Source: Chondrus crispus (Eukaryota > Rhodophyta > Florideophyceae > Gigartinales > Gigartinaceae). Taken from it: a DNA stretch of 64,000 nucleotides. Positions 42,891-53,172 of this stretch are shown piece by piece (position 1 is the first letter of the stretch; each line of letters begins with the position of its first letter). A model generated the notes under the pieces. That model had not been told where the DNA came from and searched no databases. It saw only the letters and a list, made by a program, of their open reading frames with translations. The translations under genes were made by a program, and so were the position numbers. The stretch covers positions 67,576 to 131,575 of the forward strand of contig NW_005179065.1 of assembly GCF_000350225.1 (NCBI RefSeq), given 5' to 3'.

Positions 42891-45800
42891 CACCCCCAGT
42901 CCTCGGAGATGAGTTAGCTTTAGCTGCATCGGAGTGGACTTAGTTTGCCGTGCTTGCGGATATTTGAGCTGTTCTGTTTTTTTGCCTTTACACAGCGGTA
43001 CGCGCGTGGTGGGTTGGATTATTGCGTATGGCAGAGTGGGATGCAATGGTTGGTGTGCAGGTCAAAGAGGGGTAGAAAATGCATGACGTTTAGTTCCAAG
43101 TCTCGCTATCGACTGCATAGCCTCGATCCAGATTCACGTTCATATCTCCGTTTGCGCACATGTCGTTGAGCTTCTTGTATAGATGCATATTCCTTTTTGT
43201 CAGTGCGTCGGCAACGTTATCCGTTCCCGGGATCAAGCGCATCATATCCAATTCTCGAGACTCGAAGCTGTTTCTCATGCGCTGCACAGTTTGCCTGAGT
43301 CGGTACTCTGTGCTTTCGTGCAGCGTGGTTATCGTGTCATAGAGTGCACGAATATCCACGTTGAGCTCTTGCTTTGTGTACTGGTTGGGGAAGAGTGAGT
43401 TGATCGCCATCTTGTAATAGTATCCTCGGTCATCACCGTGCGCAGCGGCAAGTATCTCCGAGCCGTATGATGAATAACTAACCCTCTTTTGCTTATGGCT
43501 GGTCCAATCTATAGGATGAAAGATCTCGCTCAATCCATCTTTGGCGATGACCCTGAGTCCAGTTATGAGACCAGTCTGCCCGTAGTCCCGATCTCGAGGG
43601 TGGGCTGCGTCGGAGAACGTGCTAAGGATTACTGCCTTCGTCTGTATTGGCTTTCGATAAGTCAGCCATGGTTTCAACGATAGCAGCTCCTTGAGCATGT
43701 CATTGGCGATGACAAGGCCCTGTACTGTTAGGCGCGGTAATTTCTGCTGCATCAAAGGGGTAACTAGTAGTGCCTGCGGGAGTACACCGTTTCCCAAGTA
43801 CAGCAGTGCTCCGGCGAGGCTGCGGTACTGTTTCTTTTCTGCATTGCTCGCTAGTTCATCTCGCTCTTTGCTCCTCTGTCTCGAAATTTTGATTGGTCTA
43901 AGTCTGTCGATGTACCTCATCATGGACATTCGGATGTTTCCGTCGTTGTCTTGCTGGATCTCGCATCCATCGAAGTGAAACTTGTCGTCGATGACAACTT
44001 TCCCGACGTCGAATCGCTTCTTCAGGCAGTCGATGAATTTGCAGATGTTCTCGGTGCGCCCGCCGATGAGGAAGTCATCTGTAACTTTCGCTACGATAAG
44101 CGATATCCTCCCGTGTCGGTCTCTTCGGATGAAGAGCTGACTTAGTCCGAAGTCACGTTGTAGACCGCCTTCTGTCAACATCCAAGCTTCTATGGTCTTC
44201 TGCCATTGGCGCCCAGCTTCTACGATTCCGTATGGGAGCTTGAGGAGGCGCCACAGTACACCGCGAGCGTAGCCAAACAAGTTGTGCCATTCCAGCGGAG
44301 GTCGGACATATATGTCCCTCTTGATGGGACCACTCTGCAGATATGCCCCTTTGATATCGGCCATTGCGAGTCTCATGCCGAGAAAGGTTACGATCGATAG
44401 TAAGAGTCTGATTATGCCGAGCTGTGCCGTGGCTGAGTCTTTCCTGATCGCATCTTTCTCATCATCTCTATTCCCATGTGGCACTATGCGGGATTTCATC
44501 TCTCGTTCTCCAAGTTCCGAGGTTTTTAATTTGTACACGACATGCGAAGTGATGATGTTGGCGTTGTCAGGGACGTCTCTTTCAAGAGTGGTTTCGAATG
44601 CGTCCGTCCAGTTGGATTGGTACTCTTTCGTGAACGCTTGCTCGAGTATCCATGGCGGGGCGAGTTCTAGTTTGTGCCTGGTCACTTGTTGCGATCCTAC
44701 TTCGTCGTAGATCATGTCGAGAATTCTGCTCTTGTCGGATTGCAACTTTGGCCGGTCTAGCGCTGTCTGTTGTTCGGCCCCGTGTTCTGCGTATGTCCCT
44801 ATGTCGTGTTTCGGTCCACGTACCTCGGTCTTCGTCATCATACTCGTGAGCGTTTCCGGATGTGCTCCTGCTGCTGTGTGTCTCTCTGTCACCCCCCATC
44901 CGGAGGTGCGTATCCGAGTTCTTCCTCAAGCGTGCAGGCCAGGAGTTCTTTTGTCAGCTCACCTTTCGGGGCGACGCGAACGTCTTCGTATGCGGGTTTC
45001 ATCGTGGGTCCGCCGCATATTGCGCCGTTCTTGTATCTACGAACTTCAAGGAAGTGAGGATGGGCTTTTTCCACTCTGGCGCGTATCCATTCGTTTGGTT
45101 CATTGTTCTTGGACGATGCGTACCAGACCCATGCGTCGTCTGATGGTTGGAAGAGTTCCGGTGTTGTTGTGTTCGGCGTGCGGGATCGAAACACTCTCTG
45201 TAATGCCCTCGTTGCCATCTGCTCGGTATGTGCGTTGAGCAGCTCTTGGGATATCTCGGATGATGGGATTCCAAGTATCGCTGGCTGGTATCCCCTCACA
45301 AGCTGGAACGAGCTAAGTATTTGCGAACCAGAAAACATGTTGGATAGGAAAGTTGCTCTGGAGATGATTCTCTGCGGTGCTGAGTTGGTTTTGTCGGTCA
45401 TCAGCCTTTTAGCGATGTTCTTGATGATCCCGTTCTTCCGTTCGGCGAAGCCTATTTTATTGTGTCGTCTCGTAGGCCTTGGTTTGAAGCGAATTTCATG
45501 GCTTGAGAAGAAGCGTTGTAGTCTTGGGCTGTGGTATTCGTCGTCTGCTGAGCTGGCATGGGGCGTACCGTGTCGGCATATCCAGAGTTGGTCCACCGCC
45601 TGGATGATAGTGTCGATGTTCTTCTTTTCGACGATATCGCACTCAGAATATCCTGTTCCGGTGTCGGTTATAACGATGAGCGTATATTTGACTCCGCGTA
45701 TGTCGATGTATGTAAAATCGATCTGGATTTCCTGGTTGAACCCCTCGTTGACGTGTGTCAGCGATATTTTCTTCGACGGTAGCGGTCTGCCATTCCGCGC

Positions 45801-47828
45801 GCATACTTCGCATGCATCGTCGATGACGTCAATGGCTCGTGCGAGGGTTTCGCTGAGGATCCCGGCGCTCCTGCATAGATCTTTGACTTGTCTTGCGGGT
45901 GCGTGCGTGAGTCTGTGGATGTGCTTCGCCAGCGTTTGGGTGCTCTTGTCGCTCGTGCTTGGACATTAGTGAGGAATGTTCCAATAGCGGTACGCGGTAG
46001 TGATGCGAATTCGACTCTGATTCGAATGCAATCGGGATTACCTTTGTGATCGGGTGAGATGTAAGTGTTGAGCTTCGTCGGGGCATTGCCAGTTGGTCTC
46101 AGTATTTTGATGTGTGGGGCGTTCGTCAGGTTGTGCCGGTCTGTGTGCTGTGCTACGTCAAGTCCGATGATTATTGGGGAGTCCCCTCGGACCACGTCGA
46201 AGGTGAAAGAGGTTGGTTTACCATTTCTGTCATCTATGGTGATATACCATGCACCCACAACTGGTTTGGGGTTGAGGCATTGCTCGCCCCACCCATGCAT
46301 ATAGTTGGCACGGGGAGGCTGGACGTCGAGTGATACACCTAGAACATCGCAAAGGGGTGTGGCTTGGTTCAATCCTGCTGTTGACGTTGGTGGTCCGGGA
46401 TCGAAGATGGGGTTAGGGTCGGTGTGGAGCTTCGCCGATCCTAGTCCCGAAAATACGAATCCACGTCGCTCTCGCTGTCATAGGAATCGCATCTGGGATT
46501 CTTCTTTTGCGTTTCACTACTGTGTGGGTTGGGATCCCTGAAGCGTACACGTCGCCTGTCATCGTTGTCGCGCCCACGCTTATCATCGCGTTTACCTTCT
46601 TGCCTGTACCTGCGGTCGTAAGAATCGTCGTCGCTACGAGGGAATTTTCGGTCTGCCTCGGGGCATTCTGGATCTCACCTCCAGTGACCTTTGCCACCAC
46701 ACGCTGTGCAGTATGAATTCTTCTTGGTACCGGTTCCAGGCTGTATGTAACCGCGTCTATCGCCACGAGGGTGTCGTCCATCCGCCGGTCGGTTTCCTTC
46801 GCTTCTGTAGCGTGGCATGTCGAAAGGACGGTTTTTGGTGAACATCAAGCCGATTTGTTTCGTGGATGCGGGTGGCCTATGGGTGGCTTCTATTGTCGGC
46901 GGGTCGGAGTCTGCTGCTTTGATTACTCGCGATGAGTCGCCATTGCCAGCCCTGTGGTCCACTTCTGACTTGATATCTTTAAGAGCGTCGACAGCTTTGT
47001 CAAGGCTGATTGTGAAGGGAACTCTGTCTTTTCCGTTGACCTGTTCGAATCTAGTTTTGACATTGTTTATGAGATACGCTTGCTTCGTCATTGTCACTTG
47101 AAGCTTTTCTATCTTTGTAGGATCAAGGCCGGTCCCGGCTGTTACTGAGGCTGATAGTGCCTTGACTACATCTGATGCAGAAGTAGAGTACATCAGTATC
47201 TCGGAGATGATTTTCTCACTGACGGCTAGAGACTTGTTTGGGTTGCTGTCGCGGTCCTTTGCTCCGGCTATTAGGATGGTAATGATGCTATTGAATGTTG
47301 ATGCAAGGAGGTTGGCGTTCTCTAACAATATCATCGCGAAGTTTTGGCTGTCTTGGGAGTCAGAGTCTGCGTGGCAGTGATTGAGGTAGGCTTGCGCTAT
47401 ACCACGGAAGTGTTCAGCGTACGACGCATATGACTAACCGCGGCTTCGTGTGCACTTGTATACCTCTTGGCTCATTCGCACAAGGCGGCGGACGCCGTCA
47501 GTTACGGAATCCTTTGCTAGTAGGTCTACAATATTCTCAACACTGGCTGCGTGTTCCTTGTCGGTAAAGGCTGTGCCATCGTCTTGCTCGAACGTCAGGT
47601 CTCCTGAGGCTATGGAGCTGTCAAGTACGCGCTGGTATGACGGGTCCATCGATGCGTATAGTGCCAGACCTATTGCGCTTGAGATTCCTTTTGCCTTGGA
47701 ATGTCCACCCCGGGCGAACACTCTGAGTCGTTGTTGCCACATCCGAACATCATGTCGGTACTTGTGTTTGTCTGTGCTTGGCGTGAGCCTCGGGGCGTCG
47801 AGGAGTCTACCTGGATATCTAGAGCCTT

Positions 47829-47841
47829 CTGGGCCCATAAC
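47829..47841 (-). other. Primer binding site matching an internal part of initiator tRNA-Met
   Basis: Directly inside the 5' LTR the minus strand reads GTTATGGGCCCAG, which matches the complement of the anticodon stem-loop of eukaryotic initiator tRNA-Met. This is the half-tRNA primer known from Drosophila copia. Confidence 0.7.
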
Positions 47842-48225
47842 TGTAACTAGCTGCATTTGCAGGGGCAGGAAGGATAGCAATGGTGAAGGTTGACTATCTA
47901 CAGGAAGAAATTAACAGGCACCGATAAGCCCGAGCGTGTTTGCTCTCTTTCTTCCTCCTCACTCGCCTACTCCCTCTCTCTATCATGGCTACAAACGGTT
48001 AGCGCTATATGTGCACCTCTGGCGGAGGTTTGCAATTGCGTGCGGTTCTAGACTGCAGACCCGCTCTGCTGCGAACGGTCGTAGACTACTAGCTTCTAAT
48101 TAAAAGCGTGGCGTCCTTTGGTCTCTAATTAAAACCGTGGCGTCCTTTGGCCTCCTTCTTGAAGAAGGATAGCGAAGGGTCTTTGCTGCCTTGCACTTAC
48201 AGCTTCGACATTCTTTTGGTAGAAT
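47842..48225 (-). repeat. 5' LTR of the 42-53 kb copia element, inner part
   Basis: Matches 42437-42828 of the 3' LTR and stops at AAT, the target duplication of PIF/Harbinger copy 2. The rest of the LTR is at 53098-53167. Confidence 0.92.
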
Positions 48226-48252
48226 AGAGAGTTTACGAAGCACCAATTCTCG
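48226..48252 (+). repeat. Left terminal inverted repeat of Harbinger copy 2
   Basis: Reads AGAGAGTTTACGAAGCACC followed by AATTCTCG; it is the exact reverse complement of 53068-53094. Preceded by AAT (48223-48225). Confidence 0.95.
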
Positions 48253-48451
48253 TTTGAAATCTCGATAAAACTCTATCGACAATTTTGCGTTGATTTATTA
48301 CATATTATTTGCAAAAGGCAGTACGAACTCCCAGATCTCGTAAGGATCTGGGAACGAGTAATCAGCCTCTGGACGACGTCGAGTACGACAATTTCCCGCA
48401 CACGAGACCGGCTCATCTATCCCATACCGCACAACCCAACCGCTATACGGA

Positions 48452-49591
48452 ATGCGGCAAACAGACTTCACAGTCGGGAATGTCCTGCGCTGCAAACGCT
48501 ATCTGCGACGCCGTTCACTATTACTACGGGCAAGTAACGCCCCATACTCCTATCAGCTCCGAATCATTGCGAAGGCTAGGCGTCTACGTGGCGATATCCA
48601 AAATATCAACCTACGCTCCCTTTCTATCTCCATCAATTCTTTCAACATCAACATCTATTCAGATGAATCCGCATTACGCGATTTTCGTTTTCAGATAAAG
48701 GATATTGCTAGGATTAGTGATACGATGGATTGGCCAGAGGGGAGAACAGAGCGCAACGGCTACAAATGCGTGCCGTTCACAGCATGTTGCATATTACTAA
48801 GAAGGATGGCCTCGCCTTGCCGATGGGCCGATGTCGAATATCTTTTTGGTATGCGCTCCTCAGCCCTCAGTGAGGTATTCTGGGAGATCATGGAGTCCTT
48901 TTATGAAGCACAAGGGCATCTGGTACTAGATCTAAAGGAGGGATTGCTGGTTCAAAGGGCGGAGAGGTACGCGTATAGTATACAGAATGCTGGGGCTCCA
49001 CTTGACAGTTGTATCGGTTTCATAGACTGCACGAAGATTAAAATGACACGTCCAGGTGGGCATGCCAGTCTTCAACGTAGTAGTTATTCGGGTCATAAGA
49101 GGTTCCACTGTCTCATTTACCAAACGGTGACAACCCCGGATGTGCTTATTTTCAACCTGTATGGGCCGGAGGTGGGACGAAGGCATGATTTGACGCTGTT
49201 AAGACAAAGCGGGCTCCAGGAAGGTTTGCAAAACTGTCTAAACGTCAACGGGCGGCATTTTTATTTATACGGTGACGCCGCATACATACATAGGCCATGG
49301 CTACAGGTGGCGTTTCCTCGCGCGGGAGCATCCTTGGAGCGTCAAGTCTTTAACACGTGCATGAGCGGAGTTAGAATCGCAGTGGAGTGGAACTACAAGG
49401 ATTTGAAACATCTCTGGGCGTTCAACGACTTCCCCAGAGCTCTCAAGGTGCGATAAGGGCCAGTTGGTTTGATCTACACCGCTTCCGCGCTTCTCCTCAA
49501 CTTCAAGACCTGCCTTGAGGGCGGCGGTCAGCGGCAGGCATACTTCAAGTGCCCACCCCCAACCCTCACGGAGTACCTGAATGCAGAATAA
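48452..49591 (+). pseudogene. PIF/Harbinger transposase (DDE_Tnp_4) with one premature stop
   Basis: From ATG 48452 the frame is open for 334 codons to a TAA at 49454-49456, then continues in the same frame (GPVGLIYTASALLLNFKTCL ... TEYLNAE) to TAA 49589-49591. That tail matches the C-terminus of copy 1 (FGLLYLGTMLM, LQEYIEAR). The core shows CIGFIDCTKIKMTRP (first Asp present), YSGHKRFHCLIYQTV, GPEVGRRHDLT, LYGDAAYI (second Asp) and IAVEWNYKDLK (Glu). All three catalytic residues are therefore kept, and a single nonsense change removes about 45 C-terminal residues. A short truncated protein could still fold; activity is unknown. Confidence 0.88.
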
Positions 49592-49621
49592 AGTCACCTG
49601 CGCGGGATCGCAGCTTTTGTT

Positions 49622-51293
49622 TTACTTCAGCTTACCCACAAGCCCCGACAACACCTCCAACATCTTGCTCCTCTCTGCCATGGCCAATTTCCGCTCTTCT
49701 ATGTAAACTTCCGCCTTCCTCTCCTCCAAATCAAGCTTTCGGCGCTTCGAATCCTGCCCGGCGATGAAGCGGCTTACGCTCCTCCTCAATACGCCTTTTT
49801 TCCAACTCGTACAGATTCTCTTCCAACTTGAAACGGCGGTCTTCTTGAGTGCGACGTAGCTCCATATCCTTCACCAGCGCTTCGGTAGCCTCATCATCTG
49901 AATCATATGAGATCCGCCGCCTGGTCTTCTCTCCACCACGTGCATTGGTGAGACGCCCGGAGACAGTTTATCCCCACGTCTTCCAGAACGCTGCAAAGCC
50001 ATGTTCCCAACTTCTTCTCCGGCTTCTGTAAGACGCTTCTCCTTCTCCAATCGCTTCCCCTTTCTAGTATAACTACCAAAAGGATTAGATTAGAAATTGG
50101 ATCCGGCTCTGTAAGGTACGGACCTTACAGAGGGCCTGTACCACACGTGTAGTGGCGCACGCGCCCCCACGCGTACCATACGTGTACGACGCGTATACAG
50201 TCAGCCCTGTCCGCTGACAGTGCTGACTACTGTAGTACCGCATAGTACAGTACGTACTGTACTAAGTTACGATAGACTAATTGTGTATTAACTAACGGAG
50301 CGGACCGGCGGCGAAGGGGGGACAAGGACGGACTTGTCCACGACCCACCGCCTAGGTCTGACTTCCAGCTTATCCTAAGGAAGCTTCCGTTAGCTACCTT
50401 AAGGCGAGACCGAGCGCGGGTAGAGGACGCGCGAGCACGCGAGCGAGCCTAGATCCACCTCCGCCCGTCAGCGCTGGAACGTAACCCAGCGCTGCTCCTG
50501 GGCGTCGAGGCGTAGATCGGCCCGCGCGTGTGCGCGTCCTCCCCCCCGATCCCGCTCTACCACGCTACCCGGGCCCGTGCTCCGGTTTCGTTAGCTGGTC
50601 CGACTTCCCCCGTCTTCTCGTACGTACGGGTCTTCCAGGACTAAGCATACACCCCTATCCGTCTAGGGGTGTTTATGCTACACCCTTCTCTGCACGGTCC
50701 TGTTCCATGTGCTCATCCATTTCCAGGATAAGATCGTCCAGAAGAGTTTCTCGCTCCCCGTAAACCTTAACAATCCCTGAAGCCGCCGCCGTCCTTTTCA
50801 CTTCGGCCCGACGTCGCGTAGTGATCATTTTGAAACGGTCCTCCAATCCCTTCTGTGTGGGTGGCTCTTTTTCACCCAGAAGCCCAGGAGAGGCTATACG
50901 CAGAAACGTAGCGTATGCCTCCTCAAAAAGAGTTCCTTTCCGTCCCCATGGCGCTGTATGCGCGTTAGAGCAGGACACCGCCTGCAGTAGGGCGATGTCG
51001 GCCGCGTCGGTGAAGCGGTATCGCTTGCCGCGGGCTGTGGCGGTGGCTGCAGGGGACGGAGAGGTGATGACAAGGTTCAAAGGGAGTGGCGGCCCGTGCA
51101 GTTGAGGGATAGAAAGGGGGATGGTTGGCAGGCTGGACGGGGAGTCTGTGGGTATGAAGGCAATACCTGGCGCAGGTGAAGCTGAAGAGGGGGGAACGAA
51201 TTTGATGGAAGTAGGCATGTTGAGGCCAGTGACGGTGGTGTGGTACGGGTGTCGTGAGGTTTTGGCGCGGGGGTTGTGACCACATATAAACAT
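49622..51293 (-). pseudogene. Harbinger-associated Myb/SANT-like gene, split by a solo LTR
   Basis: Starts at ATG 51293. A Ser/Pro-rich N-terminus of about 70 residues precedes the Myb/SANT-like domain: YRFTDAADIALLQAVSCSNA, GTLFEEAYATFLRIAS and TQKGLEDRFKMITTRRRAEV. The frame enters the solo LTR at 50682. On the far side coding continues as a basic, coiled-coil-rich tail (RLEKEKRLTEAGEEVGNMAL; with a further frame change near 49950, EDRRFKLEENLYELE) and ends MLEVLSGLVGKLK, stop 49622-49624. That end parallels copy 1 (LMLDVLRNKN). It converges with the transposase gene about 30 bp away. Only about 30 bp separate its ATG from the Tc1 element upstream, so its promoter has probably been displaced. 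Confidence 0.78.
50063..50682 (+). mobile_element. Solo LTR (family M), copy 5, in the Harbinger Myb/SANT-like gene
   Basis: 620 bp, begins TCTAGTATAACTACC, ends TTATGCTACA, with the exact target duplication CCCTT (50058-50062 and 50683-50687). The first base pair has drifted from TG. It ends with the ACACCCCTA...TAGGGGTGT hairpin seen in other copies. Because it lies in a Harbinger that lies in a copia with nearly identical LTRs, this family was mobile recently. Confidence 0.9.
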
Positions 51294-51322
51294 TTGTGCA
51301 TGGCCACAGGAGAAGAGGTGTA

Positions 51323-52888
51323 CAGTGCGCGAAATTAGAATAAATACACCATCGACGAGAAAAATGTGAACACTTAAAAGGCGGCCCGTTCATAAACTGG
51401 GACGTATCCAGGGCCCACACGTGCCGATAAAATCGCCTGTCCACTCAAAACAATGATACCAGGCACCGTTATCGAGATATCTTTAAAAACGTGGACGAAA
51501 TTGATATAAATACGCGAAATTTGATATGACACAGAGCACAAACAAGCCTTTAATACTTAGTTGCGCCACCTCGCGCATCCATGACGGCATGCATGCGACG
51601 AGGAAGACTCTTGTAAAGCGTCAATAAAAGGCCCAACCCTACAGTAGACCATGCTTCCTCAATAGCCACCTTCAAATCCTCAACATTTTGGTAGTGCTTA
51701 CCCCTGGCGTAAACCATCCTCGCCATCACGCCCCAAACATTTTCTATAGTGTTAACGTCGGGGGACTTCGCTGGCCACGGTAGAGTAGAGATAGAATGCT
51801 CAGAGAGCCAGCTTCTCGTAAAACCAGAGGTGTGTATCGGCGCATTATCTTGCTGAAAAAACCAGCGTTGTTCTTCTCCGAACACCTCGGCCGCAAACGG
51901 CAGTAAGCCATGACGCAAAATATCAACGTACTTCTTACACTCTTGCCTCCCATCCATGAACATTATCGAAGATACACCATAGAGACTAACAGCCCCCCAA
52001 ACCATGACGGAAAACCCGCCATTTTGGCGCTTGGAAAAAATGCGCTCTGTAGTGCGAAGGTCGTGCCAATAAGATGCAAAACCATCCGGATCGTCGCCAT
52101 GAAACTTCTTCTCATCGCTAAACACCACAGCGTTCCAGAAACTTTCGCCTTTACTTATGAATTTACGACACCACTTTAACCTCTTTTCTTTGTGCTGAGG
52201 GGTCATTTGTGGTGCCGTAATCATCTTTTTATACTTGAGATATGGAACTGCGCTGAGGATTTACTGGACACGTCTATGATCGATTGGCAATTTCAGCTCG
52301 GCCTGAATTGTTCTTGCACTATCTTCACCCTTTAAAGCTTCACGAATTATAGCCCTCTTTTGGGTTTCGGAGATCTTTTGGTTTCCTTTCCAGTGCTTGG
52401 GGTGCTTATGTTTAAAGCCTTGACGCAGTACACCCTGCACTGCTCCGACCGAGCGATGAACCATCTCCGCAATGCGTCTGAAGGAGATGCATTCGTTGTG
52501 GAGTGCCGATATTTGTCCGCGCTCGATATCGGTAATAGCAGGGCCCCGGGGCATTGAAATTGTGGATTCAGCTGAATTCGCGCCTCCAGTTGCAGAGAAG
52601 AATGGTAAACGTCCAGTTGCTTACGTTTATAGCAAGATATAGCGCAATCGACGCTTCTTTTGGCGCCTTCAATGTACTGTGCTATATGGTATTTCGCGTA
52701 TGTATCCCAGTTTCGCGCGGTTTTATAGAAATAGCGCGAGAACGGTATCCTTATACACTATTTGGCCTATACATACGTTTCTATCGCGTTGCGGTGGTAC
52801 TGTACACGAAGCGATTCTTAAAAAGGGGCTCAGGAAGTGTAGTTTATGTGGTGCTCGATGGGTGTATTTATTCTAATTTCGCGCACTG
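51323..52888 (-). mobile_element. Tc1/mariner transposon, complete ends, one stop in the transposase
   Basis: 1,566 bp, begins CAGTGCGCGAAATTAG and ends with its complement, flanked by TA on both sides (51321-51322 and 52889-52890). Terminal inverted repeats of about 33 bp (51323-51355 and 52855-52888) differ by one base indel. The transposase gene is on the minus strand. Nested in Harbinger copy 2. Confidence 0.95.
51550..52554 (-). pseudogene. Tc1 transposase (DD34E), one in-frame stop
   Basis: The N-terminal 97 residues from ATG 52554 form the paired-like DNA-binding domain: RGQISALHNECISFRRIAEM, then VGAVQGVLRQG, then a second helix-turn-helix around SETQKRAIIREALKGEDSAR. A TAA at 52261-52263 interrupts just after DHRRVQ. 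The same frame continues with ILSAVPYLKYKKMITAPQMT and is open to 51550. Catalytic residues: NAVVFSDEKKF (Asp), FFQQDNAPIH (Asp), then 34 residues to NTIENVWG (Glu). The C-terminus LPRRMHAVMDARGG is complete. This one nonsense codon is the only break seen; with intact TIRs the copy is recent. Confidence 0.93.
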
Positions 52889-53067
52889 TATGTTGTAGCG
52901 CCAAATACACGTATTATTCTGGGTGCATATGGCGGGGTGCCCCAGTTCCTCTTTTTTTTAATTTCGTTAACACACCTCTGCAGACGAAATCTCTGTTCCC
53001 TTCATGGGGCAATTCTCGATAGATAGGGACACCTGTCGGTCGAGCATTATATTGTACGAGAATTTTA

Positions 53068-53094
53068 CGAGAATTGGTGCTTCGTAAACTCTCT
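53068..53094 (-). repeat. Right terminal inverted repeat of Harbinger copy 2
   Basis: Exact reverse complement of 48226-48252, followed by the target duplication AAT (53095-53097). Confidence 0.95.
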
Positions 53095-53097
53095 AAT

Positions 53098-53167
53098 GTC
53101 TGCCTAATTAGGCCGCGGTAGTACAGACTGCTGCGAGCTTTACAGTCTGCCGACTTAGCATAACACA
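53098..53167 (-). repeat. 5' LTR of the 42-53 kb copia element, outer part
   Basis: Continues the LTR interrupted at 48225: GTCTGCCTAATTAGGCCGCG and onward match 42831-42890 of the 3' LTR. Followed by the target duplication ACTGT (53168-53172). Confidence 0.92.
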
Positions 53168-53172
53168 ACTGT

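Larger units (their letters stand above)
48226..53094. mobile_element. PIF/Harbinger-like DNA transposon, copy 2, with exact ends and a nested solo LTR and Tc1
   Basis: 4,869 bp with 27-bp terminal inverted repeats (AGAGAGTTTACGAAGCACC... at 48226; the complement ending at 53094) and the target duplication AAT on both sides. It sits in the 5' LTR of the 42-53 kb copia; the other LTR shows the empty site. It contains a transposase gene (plus strand, 48452-49591) and a convergent Myb/SANT-like gene (minus strand, 49622-51293). It has itself received a solo LTR (50063-50682) and a Tc1 element (51323-52888). Without these it is about 2.7 kb. Confidence 0.93.
42437..53167 (-). mobile_element. Ty1/copia LTR retrotransposon, broken, 5' LTR split by a Harbinger element
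   Basis: 3' LTR 42437-42890; 5' LTR 47842-48225 plus 53098-53167. The target duplication is ACTGT (42432-42436 and 53168-53172). The two LTRs differ at only about five positions by eye, so insertion was fairly recent. Parts on the minus strand: gag (47838-46675, with a knuckle CTACGGKGHWR), protease and integrase region (46372-44889), reverse transcriptase and RNase H (44892-43090). The primer site GTTATGGGCCCAG abuts the 5' LTR, and a purine tract ACTGGGGGTGGG abuts the 3' LTR. It looks broken, with about four breaks in the coding region. Sequence and gag type differ from the other copias, so it is a separate family. Confidence 0.92.

Noticed and set aside
45103-45969. 288-codon plus-strand frame
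   Set aside because: Antisense shadow of the copia integrase region; no recognisable motif.
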